64,000 nucleotides of DNA from Delphinus delphis (lineage: Eukaryota > Chordata > Mammalia > Artiodactyla > Delphinidae), in assembly GCF_949987515.2 (NCBI RefSeq), contig NW_027192650.1, positions 4,898,001 through 4,962,000 on the forward strand, read 5' to 3'. Shown piece after piece: positions 23,683-36,308 of the stretch. The number at the start of each line of letters is the position of its first letter. The stretch's first letter is position 1. The notes beneath the pieces were generated by a model, which worked only from the letters and a program-made list of their open reading frames with translations, searched no databases and was not told the DNA's origin. A program made the position numbers and the translations under genes.

Positions 23683-25259
23683 TGGTGTTTCCTGAAACAT
23701 CTAAAAAACAAAGCAACAGAGCCTAGGGCACTTCCACTTATGGTCCTATAGCTTAGGGAAATTAAAATCAAAAAGACACAGCCACCCCAAAGTTTGGAAC
23801 GGCTCTGTTTACAAGAACCTCGTTTACAGTACAAGTTCAACATCGCAGAAAGTGAAAAATGGATAAAGAAGTTGTGGTATTTACTTACAAAGCAATATCA
23901 CTCAGCAATGAAATCTGTCATCAGGCCCTTAGCAGCACAATGAGTGGATTCAGGTATGATGATTCTAACTGAAATAAGTCACACAGAAAAAGAAACATCA
24001 TAAGATATCAGTAATACACGGAATGTAAACTTGGCTACACAGGAACTGAATTACAGAACAGAACAGGGTCTCAAATTTAGAAAACCAACTTATGCTTGCT
24101 TAAGGGTAAAGGTGAGTTGGGGTGCTGCATAAAACCAGAGATTGAAATGAGCACAGATAAAGTTCCTTAAGCCAAATATGGAATAGACAAGAGCTACTCA
24201 TTGCTCAACGAAATGGACTCAACACCGCATATTAAACGCCTAAGAATGTACCTGACTGGTAAGTATCTTAAAACCTATGGACTGCTATGTCTCCGAAAGA
24301 GAATCAAGCATGTGTACAGGGGCATAAACGCACCAGTGATAGGATTGGAGAGGTTCGGTGAGCAAATGAAGACCCTTTGAAGTCATATTGCATGGTACCC
24401 ATTACACGGGTCTTAACTCTCCAGGTTTAAGGTATTCTTCCTTCAGCTAAAACATGCATGTGGAACCCAAGTATGATCAACCATGTGAACGGGAGACGTG
24501 TTCAAATATGTCTCAGTTTTCCTCCCCTGGTACTCGGGTGCAACATTCCAGACGCTTTACTAACACTCTCCCCACTTGGAGAGTCAGCGCCTTTAACCTC
24601 CTGTTTGGCCCAGTTTGCAATTTCTGCGGAAGATGAACAGGAATAGCGAGAACCAATGAGAGGCTAGCTGGAGGTGTCTGGACGGGCAAATTTAACTCTC
24701 ATTTCCCACCAGGAAGAGGAATTAACCAAAGGCTCAGCATGCCGGGCCGGAACCAGATTAGGGCCTGAAGCCATCCTGCGGTGTTGCGGCCAGGTCACAA
24801 GAAAGCGAGTTGAAGAAAGGAGCTCAGGGGCACTGTAATTCACAAACCTGCAGAGTTATAAATGACAGCTATCGTCCAAAAATAGACTGAAGTAAGGCTG
24901 CCAAGAGGACTTGAAAGCGGGGCAGAATTGCAGGAAACCGATTTCAGGAGGTAGACTGGAATTGCATTGAAAGCATAGGAAAAGAGGCAGAACGTCCACA
25001 ATGATGCACTTGGCCAAAAAGGGCGTATGCGTTTTTTCCTGAATATATTCAGGAGAAAACGCATACGCCCTTTTTGGCCAACCAAGCAAGCTTGCAAAGG
25101 AAATCTGCACTACAATGAAGTCTCACTTCCCCCCGGTCAAAAGGGCCATCTGAAAAAAGTGTAAAATCCAGAAAGGCAGGACAGGCCATGGAGAACTGGG
25201 AGCCTTGTTATGCTGATGGGCGGGATGTAAATTGCCAACAACCACTCAGGAGAAGTGTA
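23683..25259. repeat. Satellite unit 16
   Basis: 1,577 bp. Class B start and the unit 14 haplotype (aaatctgtcatc, tactcattgctc, acgcaccagtg). Middle marker cccaag with gggtcttaactc. The palindrome at 25010-25081 has a right-arm mismatch (caggagaaaac), shared with unit 31. Confidence 0.96.
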
Positions 25260-26838
25260 TGGTGTTTCCTGAAACATCTAAAAAACAAAGCAACAGAACC
25301 TAGGGCACTTCCACTTATGGTCCTATAGCTTAGGGAAATTAAAATCAAAAAGACACAGCCACCCCAAAGTTTGGAACGGCTCTGTTTACAAGAACCTCGT
25401 TTACAGTACAAGTTCAACATCGCAGAAAGTGAAAAATGGATAAAGAACTTGTGGTATTTACTTACAAAGCAATATCACTCAGCAATGAAATCTGTGTCAT
25501 CAGGCCCTTAGCAGCACAATGAGTGGATTCAGGTATGATGATTCTAACTGAAATAAGTCACACAGAAAAAGAAACATCATAAGATATCAGTAATACACGG
25601 AATGTAAACTTGGCTACACAGGAACTGAATTACAGAACAGAACAGGGTCTCAAATTTAGAAAACCAACTTATGCTTGCTTAAGGGTAAAGGTGAGTTGGG
25701 GTGCTGCATAAAACCAGAGATTGAAATGAGCACAGATAAACTTCCTTAAGCCAAATATGGAATAGACAAGAGCTACTCCTTGCTCAACGAAATGGACTCA
25801 ACACCGCATATTAAACACCTAAGAATGTACCTGACTAGTAAGTATGTTAAAACCTATGGATTGCTATGTCTCCGAAAGAGAATCAAGCATGTGTACAGGG
25901 GCATAAACGCAGCAGTGATAGGATTGGAGAGGTTCGGTGAGCAAATGAAGACCCTTTGAAGTCATATTGCATGGTACCCATTCACGGGTTTCAACTACCC
26001 AGGTTTTAGGTATTCTTCCTTCAGCTAAAACATGCATGTGGAACCCAGAGTATGATCAACCATGTGATCGGGAGACGTGTTCAAATATGTCTCAGTTTTC
26101 CTCCCCTGGTACTCGGGTGCAACATTCCAGACGCTTTACTAACAGTCTCCCCACTTGGAGAGTCAGCGCCTTTAACCTCCTGTTTGGCCCAATTTGCAAT
26201 TTCTGCGGAAGATGAACAGGAATAGCGAGAACCAATGAGAGGCTAGCTGGAGGTGTCTGGACGGGCAAATTTAACTCTCATTTCCCACCAGGAAGAGGAA
26301 ATAACCAAAGGCTCAGCGTGCCGTACCGGAACCAGATTAGGGCATGAAGCCATCCTGCGGTGTTGCGGCCAGCTCAAAAGAAAGCGAGTTGAAGAAAGGA
26401 GCTCAGGGGCACTGTAATTCACAAACCTGCAGAGTTATAAATGACAGCTATCGTCCAAAAATAGACTGAAGTAAGGCTGCCAAGAGGACTTGAAAGCGGG
26501 GCAGAATTGCAGGAAACCGATTTCAGGAGGTAGACTGGAATTGCATTGAAAGCATAGGAAAAGAGGCAGAACGTCCACAATGATGCACTTGGCCAAAAAG
26601 GGTGTATGCGTTTTTTCCTGAATATATTCAGGAAAAAACGCATACGCCCTTTTTGGCCAACCAAGCAAGCTTGCAAAGGAAATCTGCACTACAATGAAGT
26701 CTCACTTCACCCCGGTCAAAAGGGCCATCTGAAAAAAGTGTAAAATCCAGAAAGGCAGTACAGGCCATGGAGAAATGGGAGCCTTGTTATGCTGAAGGGC
26801 GGGATGTAAATTGCCAACAACCACTCGGGAGAAGTGTA
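25260..26838. repeat. Satellite unit 17
   Basis: 1,579 bp. Class B start with aacttgtggtatttac. Middle marker cccagag, with a 1-bp loss in ccattcacgggt. The palindrome at 26589-26660 has a left-arm mismatch (gggtgtatgcg). Confidence 0.96.
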
Positions 26839-28415
26839 TGTTGTTTCCTGAAACATCTAAAAAACAAAGCAACAGAACCTAGGGCACTTCCACTTATGGT
26901 CCTATAGCTTAGGGCAATTAAAATCAAAAAGACACAGCCACCCCAAAATTTGAAACGGCTCCGTTTACAAGAACCTCCTTTACAGTACAAGTTCAACATC
27001 GCAGAAAGTGAAAAATGGATAAAGAAGTTGTGGTATTTACTTACAAAGCAATATCACTCAGCAATGAAATCTGTGTCATCAGGCCCTTAGCAGCACAATG
27101 AGTGGATTCAGGTATGATGATTCTAACTGAAATAAGTCACACAGAAAAAGAAACATCATAAGATATCAGTAATACACAGAATGTAAACTTGGCTACACAG
27201 GAACTGAATTACAGAACAGAACAGGGTCTCAAATTTAGAAAACCAACTTATGCTTGCTTAAGGGTAAAGGTGAGTTGGGGTGCTGCATAAAACCAGAGAT
27301 TGAAATGAGCACAGATAAAGTTCCTTAAGTCAAATATGGAATAGACAAGAGCTACTCCTTGCTCAACGAAATGGACTCAACACCGCATATTAAACGCCTA
27401 AGAAGGTACCTGACTAGTAAGTATCTTAAAACCTATGGATTGCTATGTCTCTGAAAGAGAATCAAGCATGTGTACAGGGGCATAAACGCAGCAGTGATAG
27501 GATTGGAGAGGTTCGTGAGCAAATGAAGACCCTTTGAAGTCATATTGCATGGTACCCATTCCACGGGTTTCAACTACCCAGGTTTAAGGTATTCTTCCTT
27601 CAGCTAAAACATGCATGTGGAACCTAGAGTATGATCAACCATGTGATCGGGAGACGTGTTCAAATATGTCTCAGTTTTCGTACCCTGGTACTCGGGTGCA
27701 ACATTCCAGATGCTTTACTAACTCTCTCCCCACTTGGAGAGTCAGTCCCTTTAACCTCCTGTTTGGCCCAGTTTGCAATTTCTGCGGAAGATGAACAGGA
27801 ATAGCGAGAACCAATGAGAGACTAGCTGGAGGTGTCTGGACGGGCAAATTTAACTCTCATTTCCCACCAGGAAGAGGAATTAACCAAAGGCTCAGCATGC
27901 CGGGCCAGAACCAGATTAGGGCCTGAAGCCATCCTGCGGTGTTGCGGCCAGCTCACAAGAAAGCGAGTTGAAGAAAGGAGCTCAGGGGCACTGTAATTCA
28001 CAAACCTGCAGAGTTATAAATGACAGCTATCGTCCAAAAATAGACTGAAGTAAGGCTGCCAAGAGGACTTGAAAGCAGGGCAGAATTGCAGGAAACCGAT
28101 TTCAGGAGGTAGACTGGAATTGCATTGAAAGCATAGGAAAAGAGGCAGAACGTCCACAATGATGCACTTGGCCAAAAAGGGCGTATGCGTTTTTTCCTGA
28201 ATATATTCAGGAAAAAACGCATACGCCCTTTTTGGCCAACCAAGCAAGCTTGCAAAGGAAATCTGCACTACAATGAAGTCTCACTTCCCCCCGGTCAAAA
28301 GGGCCATCTGAAAAAAGTGTAAAATCCAGAAAGGCAACAGGCCATTGAGAACTGGGAGCCTTGTTATGCTGATGGGCGGGATGTAAATTGCCAACAGACA
28401 CTTGGGAGAAGTGTA
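26839..28415. repeat. Satellite unit 18 (class C)
   Basis: 1,577 bp. Class C copy (tgttgtttcc start, aaaatttgaaacggctccg, gaaggtacctgac, ggttcgtgagc). Middle marker ctagag. The palindrome at 28168-28239 is perfect. The end has ggcaacaggccattg with the 2-bp deletion. Confidence 0.96.
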
Positions 28416-29990
28416 TGGTGTTTCCTGAAACATCTAAAAAACAAAGCAACAGAGCCTAGGGCACTTCCACTTATGGTCCTATAGCTTAGGGAAATTAAAA
28501 TCAAAAAGACACAGCCACCCCAAAGTTTGGAACGGCTCTGTTTACAAGAACCTCGTTTACAGTACAAGTTCAACATCGCAGAAAGTGAAAAATGGATAAA
28601 GAAGTTGTGGTATTTACTTACAAAGCAATATCACTCAGCAATGAAATCTGTCATCAGGCCCTTAGCAGCACAATGAGTGGATTCAGGTATGATGATTCTA
28701 ACTGAAATAAGTCACACAGAAAAAGAAACATCATAAGATATCAGTAATACACGGAATGTAAACTTGGCTACACAGGAACTGAATTACAGAACAGACAGGG
28801 TCTCAAATTTAGAAAACCAACTTATGCTTGCTTAAGGGTAAAGGTGAGTTGGGGTGCTGCATAAAACCAGAGATTGAAATGAGCACAGATAAAGTTCCTT
28901 AAGTCAAATATGGAATACACAAGAGCTACTCCTTGTTCAACGAAATGGACTCAAACCGCATATTAAACGCCTAAGAATGTACCTGACTAGTAAGTATCGT
29001 AAAACCTATGGATTGCTATGTCTCCAAAAGAGAATCAAGCATGTGTACAGGGGCATAAACGCAGCAGTGATAGGATTGGACAGGTTCGGTGAGCAAAGGA
29101 AGACCCTTTGAAGTCATATTGCATGGTACCCATTACACGGGTCTCAACTCTCCAGGTTTAAGGTATTCTTCCTTCAGCTAAAACATGCATGTGGAACCCA
29201 AGTATGATCAACCATGTGAACGGGAGACGTGTTCAAATATGTCTCAGTTTTCCTCCCCTGGTACTCGGGTGCAACATTCCAGACGCTTTACTAACACTCT
29301 CCCCACTTGGAGAGTCAGCGCCTTTAACCTCCTGTTTGGCCCAGTTTGCAATTTCTGCGGAAGATGAACAGGAATAGCGAGAACCAATGAGAGACTAGCT
29401 GGAGGTGTCTGGACGGGCAAATTTAACTCTCATTTCCCACCAGGAAGAGGAATTAACCAAAGGCTCAGCGTGCCGTGCCAGAAAAAGATTAGGGCCTGAA
29501 GCCATCCTGCGGTGTTGCGGCCAGGTCACAAGAAAGCGAGTTGAAGAAAGGAGCTCAGGGGCACTGTAATTCACAAACCTGCAGAGTTATAAATGACAGC
29601 TATCGTCCAAAAATAGACTGAAGTAAGGCTGCCAAGAGGACTTGAAAGCGGGACAGAATTGCAGGAAACCGATTTCAGGAGGTAGACTGGAATTGCATTG
29701 AAAGCATAGGAAAAGAGGCAGGACGTCCACAATGATGCACTTGGCCAAAAAGGGCGTATGCGTTTTTTCCTGAATATATTCAGGAAAAAACGCATACGCC
29801 CTTTTTGGCCAACCAATCAAGCTTGCAAAGGAAATCTGCACTACAATGAAGTCTCACTTCCCCCCGGTCAAAAGGGCCATCTGAAAAAAGTGTAAAATCC
29901 AGAAAGGCAGGACAGGCCATGGAGAACTGGCAGCCTTGTTATGCTGATGGGCGGGATGTAAATTGCCAACAACCACTCGGGAGAAGTGTA
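28416..29990. repeat. Satellite unit 19 (shortest copy)
   Basis: 1,575 bp, the shortest complete unit. Small losses are at aaatctgtcatc, cagaacagacaggg and gactcaaaccgc. Class B start. Middle marker cccaag. The palindrome at 29741-29812 is perfect; gcaggacgtcc lies just upstream. Confidence 0.96.
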
Positions 29991-31569
29991 TGGTGTTTCC
30001 TGAAACATCTAAAAAACAAAGCAACAGAACCTAGGGCACTTCCACTTATGGTCCTATAGCTTAGGGAAATTAAAATCAAAAAGACACAGCCACCCCAAAG
30101 TTTGGGATGGCTCTGTTTACAAGAACCTCGTTTACAGTACAAGTTCAACATCGCAGAAAGTGAAAAATGGATAAAGAAGTTGTGGTACTTACGTACAATG
30201 CAGTATCACTCAGCAATGAAATTGTGTCATCAGGCCCGTAGCAGCACAATGAGTGGATTCAGCTAAGATGATTCTAACTGAAATAAGTCACACAGAAAAA
30301 GAAACATCATAAGATATCACTAATACACGGAATGTAAACCTGGCTACACAGGAACTGCATTCCAAAACAGAACAGGGTCTCAAATTTAGAAAACCAACAT
30401 ATGCTTGCTTAAGGGGAAAGGTGAGTTGGGGTGCTGCATAAAACCAGAGATTGAAATGAGCACAGATAAAGTTCCTTAAGCCAAATATGGAATAGACAAG
30501 AGCTACTCCTTGCTCAACGAAATGGACTCAACACCGCATATTAAATGCCTAAGAATGTACCTGACTAGTAAGTATCTTAAAACCTATGGATTTTTGTGTA
30601 TCCAAAAGAGAATCAAGCGTGTGTACAGGGGCATAAACACAGCAGTGATAGGATTGGAGAGGTTCGGTGAGCAAATGAAGACACTTTGAAGTCATATTGC
30701 ATGGTACCCATTCCACGGGTCTCAACTCTCCAGGTTTAAGGTATTCTTCCTTCAGCTAAAACATGCATGTGGAACCCAGAGTATGATCAACCGTGTGAAC
30801 GGGAGACGTGTTCAAATATGTCTCAGTTTTCCTCCCCTGGTACTCGGGTGCAACATTCCAGATGCTTTACTAACACTCTCCCTACTTGGAGAGTCAGTGC
30901 CTTTAACCTCCTGTTCGCCCCAGTTTGCAATTTCTGCGGAAGATGAACAGGAATAGCGAGAACCAATGAGAGACTACCTGGAGGTGTCTGAACGGGCAAA
31001 TTTAACTCTCATTTCCCACCAGGAAGAGGAATTAACCAAAGGCTCAGCGTGACATACCAGAACCACATTAGGGCCTGAAGACATCCTTCGGTGTTGCGGT
31101 CACCTCACAAGAAAGCGAGTTGAAGAAAGGAGCTCAGGGGCACTGTAATTCACAAACCTGAAGAGTTATAAATGACAGCTATCGTCCAAAAATATACTGA
31201 AGTAAGGCTGCCAAGAGGACTTGAAAGAGGGGCAGAATTGCAGGAAACCGATTTCAGGAGGTAGACTGGAATTGCATTGAAAGCATAGGAAAAGAGGCAG
31301 AACGTCCACAATGATGCACTTGGCCAAAAAGGGCGTATGCGTTTTTTCCTGAATATATTCAGGAAAAAACGCATACGCCCTTTTTGGCCAACCAAGCAAA
31401 CTTGCAAAGGAAATCTGCACTACAATGAAGTCTCACTTCTCCCCGGTCAAAAGGGCCATCTGAAAAAAGTGTAAAATCCAGAAAGGCAGGATAGGCCATG
31501 GAGAACTGGGAGCCTTGTTATGCTGATGGGCGGGATGTAAATTGCCAACAGACACTCAGGAGAAGTGTA
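29991..31569. repeat. Satellite unit 20
   Basis: 1,579 bp. Mosaic start (gggatggctctg, caacatcgc, aagttgtggtacttacgtac). It has private ggatttttgtgtatcc. The later half has the haplotype ctgttcgccccag, gactacctgg, gaagacatccttcgg and gcaaacttgc, shared with unit 21. The palindrome at 31320-31391 is perfect. Confidence 0.96.
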
Positions 31570-33148
31570 TGGTGTTTCCTGAAACATCTAAAAAACAAAG
31601 CAACAGAGCCTAGGGCACTTCCACTTATGGTCCTATAGCTTAGGGAAATTAAAATCACAAAGACACAGCCACCCCAAAGTTTGGGACGCCTCCGTTTACA
31701 AGAACCTCGTTTACCGTACAAGTTCAATATCCAGAAAGTGAAAAATGGATAAAGATCTTGTGGTACTTACGTACAATGCAGTATCACTCAGCAATGAAAT
31801 GTATGTCATCAGGCCCGTAGCAGCATAATGAGTGGATTCAGGTACGATGATTCTAACTGAAATAAGTCACACAGAAAAAGAAACATCATAAGACATCACT
31901 AATACACGGAATGTAAACTTGGCTACACAGGAACTGAATTACAGAACAGAACATGGTCTCAAATTTAGAAAACCAACTTATGCTTGCTTAAGGGTAAAGG
32001 TGAGTTGGGGTGCTGCATAAAACAAGAGATTGAAATGAGCACAGATAAAGTTCCTTAAGCCAAATATGGAATAGACAAGAGCTACTACTTGCTCAACGAA
32101 ATGGACTCAACACCGCATATTAAACGCCTAAGAATGTACCTGACTAGTAAGTATCTTAAAACCTATGGATTGCTGTGTATCCAAAAGAGAATCAAGCGTG
32201 TGTACAGGGGCATAAATGCAGCAGTGATAGGATTGGAGAGGTTCGGTGAGCAAATGAAGACCCTTTGAAGTCATATTCCATGGTACCCATTACACGGGTC
32301 TCAACTCTCCAGGTTTAAGGTATTCTTCCTTCAGCTAAAACATGCATGTGGAACCCAGAGTATGATCAACCGTGTGAACGGGAGACGTGTTCAAATATGT
32401 CTCAGTTTTCCTCCCCTGATACTCGGGTGCAACATTCCAGATGCTTTACTAACACTCTCCCTACTTGGAGAGTCAGTGCCTTTAACCTCCTGTTCGCCCC
32501 AGTTTGCAATTTCTGCGGAAGATGAACAGGAATAGCGAGAACCAATGAGAGACTACCTGGAGGTGTCTGAATGGGCAAATTTAACTCTCATTTCCCACCA
32601 GGAAGAGGAATTAACCAAAGGCTCAGCGTGCCATACCAGAACCACATTAGGGCCTGAAGACATCCTTCGGTGTTGCGGCCACCTCACAAGAAAGCGAGTT
32701 GTAGAAAGGAGCTCAGGGGCACTGTAATTCACAAACCTGCAGAGTTATAAATGACAGCTATCGTCCAAAAATATACTGAAGTAAGGCTGCCAAGAGGACT
32801 TGAAAGAGGGGCAGAATTGCAGGAAACCGATTTCAGGAGGTAGACTGGAATTGCATTGAAAGCATAGGAAAAGAGGCAGAACGTCCACAATGATGCACTT
32901 GGCCAAAAAGGGCGTATGCGTTTTTTCCTGAATATATTCAGGAAAAAACGCATACGCCCTTTTTGGCCAACCAAGCAAACTTGCAAAGGAAATCTGCACT
33001 ACAATGAAGTCTCACTTCTCCCCGGTCAAAAGGGCCATCTGAAAAAAGTGTAAAATCCAGAAAGGCAGGATAGGCCATTGAGAACTGGGAGCCTTGTTAG
33101 GCTGATGGGCGGGATGTAAACTGCCAACAGACACTCAGGAGAAGTGTA
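31570..33148. repeat. Satellite unit 21
   Basis: 1,579 bp. Class A start. The later half is nearly the same as unit 20 (ctgttcgccccag, gaagacatccttcgg, gcaaacttgc). Middle marker cccagag. The palindrome at 32899-32970 is perfect. Confidence 0.96.
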
Positions 33149-34728
33149 TGGTGTTTCCTGAAACATCTAAAAAACAAAGCAACAGAGCCTTGGGCACTTC
33201 CACTTATGGTCCTATAGCTTAGGGAAATTAAAATCAAAAAGACACAGCCACCCCAAAGTTTGGGACGCCTCCGTTTACAAGAACCTCGTTTACCGTACAA
33301 GTTCAATATCACAGAAAGTGAAAAATGGATAAAGAACTTGTGGTACTTACGTACAATGCAGTATCACTCAGCAATGAAATCTATGTCATCAGGCCCGTAG
33401 CAGCATAATGAGTGGATTCAGGTACGATGATTCTAACTGAAATAAGTCACACAGAAAAAGAAACATCATAAGATATCACTAATAGACGGAATGTAAACTT
33501 GGCTACACAGGAACTGAATTACAGAACAGAACAGGGTCTCAAATTTAGAAAACCAACTTATGCTTGTTTAAGGGTAAAGGTGAGTTGGGGTGCTGCATAA
33601 AACCAGAGATTGAAATGAGCACAGATAAAGTTCCTTAAGCCAAATATGGAATAGACAAGAGCTACTCCTTGCTCAACGAAATGGACTCAAAACCCCATAT
33701 TAAACGCCTAAGAATGTACCTGACTAATAAGTATCTTAAAACCTATGGATTGCTATGTCTCCAAAAGAGAATCAAGCGTGTGTGCAGGGGCATAAACGCA
33801 GCAGTGATAGGATTGCAGACTTTCGGTGAGCAAATGAAGTCCCTTTGAAGTCATATTGCATGGTACCCATTCCACGGGTTTCAACTACCCAGGTTTAAGG
33901 TATTCTTCCTTCAGCTAAAACATGCATGTGGAACACAGAGTATGATCAACCGTGTGAACGGGAGACGTGTTCAAATATGTCTCAGTTTTCGGACCCTGGT
34001 ACTCGGGTGCAACATTCCATATGCTTTACTAACACTCTCCCGACTTGGACAGTCAGTCCCTTTAACCTCCTGTTTGGCCCAGTTTGCAATTTCTGTGGAA
34101 GATGAACAGGAATAGCGAGAACCAATGAGAGACTAGCTGGAGGTGTCTGGATGGGCAAATTTAACTCTCATTTCCCACCAGGAAGAGGAATTAACCAAAG
34201 GCTCAGCGTGCCGTGCCAGAACCAGATTAGGGCCTGAAGACATCCTGCGGTGTTGCGGCCAGGTCACAAGAAAGCGAGTTGAAGAAAGGAGCTCAGGGGC
34301 ACTGTAATTCACAAACCTGCAGAGTTATAAATGACAGCTATCGTCCAAAAGTAGACTGAAGTAAGGCTGCCAAGAGGACTTGAAAGCGGGGCAGAATTGC
34401 AGGAAACCGATTTCAGGAGGTAGACTGGAATTGCATTGAAAGCATAGGAAAAGAGGCAGAACGTCCACAATGATGCACTTGGCCAAAAAGGGCGTATGCG
34501 TTTTTTCCTGAATATATTCAGGAAAAAACGCATACGCCCTTTATGGCCAACCAAGCAAGCTTGCAAAGGAAATCTGCACTACAATGAAGTCTCACTTCCC
34601 CCCGGTCAAAAGGGCCATCTGAAAAAAGTGTAAAATCCAGAAAGGCAGGACAGGCCATGGAGAACTGGGAGCCTTGTTATGCTGATGGGCGGGATGTAAA
34701 TTGCCAATAACCACTCCGGAGAAGTGTA
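33149..34728. repeat. Satellite unit 22
   Basis: 1,580 bp. Class A start. It has private ggattgcagactttcgg and ttccatatgc. The middle marker is acacagag. The palindrome at 34479-34550 has a right-arm mismatch (tttatggcc), shared with unit 28. Confidence 0.96.
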
Positions 34729-36308
34729 TGGTGTTTCCTGAAACATCTAAAAAACAAAGCAACAGAACCTATGGCACTTCCACTTATGGTCCTATAGCTT
34801 AGGGAAATTAAAATCAAAAAGACACAGCCACCCCAAAGTTTGGAACGGCTCTGTTTACAAGAACCTCGTTTACAGTACAAGTTCAACATCGCAGAAAGCG
34901 AAAAATGGATAAAGAAGTTGTGGTATTTACTTACAAAGCAATATCACTCAGCAATGAAATCTGTGTCATCAGGCCCTTAGCAGCACAATGAGTGGATTCA
35001 GGTATGATGATTCTAACTGAAATAAGTCACACAGAAAAAGAAACATCATAAGATATCAGTAATACACGGAATGTAAACTTGGCTACACAGGAACTGAATT
35101 ATAGAACAGAACAGGGTCTCAAATTTAGAAAACCAACTTATGCTTGCTTAAGGGTAAAGGTGAGTTGGGGTGCTGCATAAAACCAGAGATTGAAATGAGC
35201 ACAGATAAAGTTCCTTAAGCCAAATATGGAATAGACAAGAGCTACTCCTTGCTCAACGAAATGGACTCAACACCGCATATTAAACGCCTAAGAATGTACC
35301 TGACTAGTAAGTATCTTAAAACCTATGGATTGCTATGTCTCCGAAAGAGAATCAAGCATGTGTACAGGGGCATAAACGCAGCAGTGATAGGATTGGAGAG
35401 GTTCGGTGAGCAAATGAAGACCCTTTGAAGTCATATTGCATGGTACCCATTACACGGGTCTCAACTCTCCAGGTTTAAGGTATTCTTCCTTCAGCTAAAA
35501 CCTGCATGTGGAACCCAGAGTATGATCAACCATGTGATCGGGAGACGTGTTCAAATATGTCTCAGTTTTCGTACCCTGGTACTCGGGTGCAACATTCCAG
35601 ACGCTTTACTAACACTCTCCCGACTGGGAGAGTCAGTCCCTTTAACCTCCTGTTTGGCCCAGTTTGCAATTTCTGTGGAAGATGAACAGGAATAGCGAGA
35701 ACCAATGAGAGGCTAGCTGGAGGTGTCTGGACGGGCAAATTTAACTCTCATTTCCCACCAGGAAGAGGAATTAACCAAAGGCTCAGCGTGCCATGCCATA
35801 ACCAGATTAGGGCCTGAAGCCATCCTGCGGTGTTGCGGCCAGCTCACAAGAAAGAGAGTTGAAGAAAGGAGCTCAGGGGCACTGTAATTCACAAACCTGC
35901 AGAGTTATAAATGACAGCTATCGTCCAAAAATAGACTGAAGTAAGGCTGCCAAGAGGACTTGAAAGCGGGGCAGAATTGCAGGAAACCGATTTCAGGAGG
36001 TAGACTGGAATTGCATTGAAAGCATAGGAAAAGAGGCAGAACGTCCACAATGATGCACTTGGCCAAAAAGGGCGTATGCGTTTTTTCCTGAATATATTCA
36101 GGAAAAAACACATACGCCCTTTTTGGCCAACCAAGCAAGCTTGCAAAGGAAATCTGCACTACAATGAAGTCTCACTTCCCCCCGGTCAAAAGGGCCATCT
36201 GAAAAAAGTGTAAAATCCAGAAAGGCAGGACAGGCCATGGAGAACTGGGAGCCTTGTTATGCTGATGGGCGGGATGTAAATTGCCAACAGACACTCGGGA
36301 GAAGTGTA
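34729..36308. repeat. Satellite unit 23
   Basis: 1,580 bp. Class B start. Middle marker cccagag with aaacctgcatg. The palindrome at 36059-36130 has a right-arm mismatch (aaaacacatacg), shared with unit 30. Confidence 0.96.
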
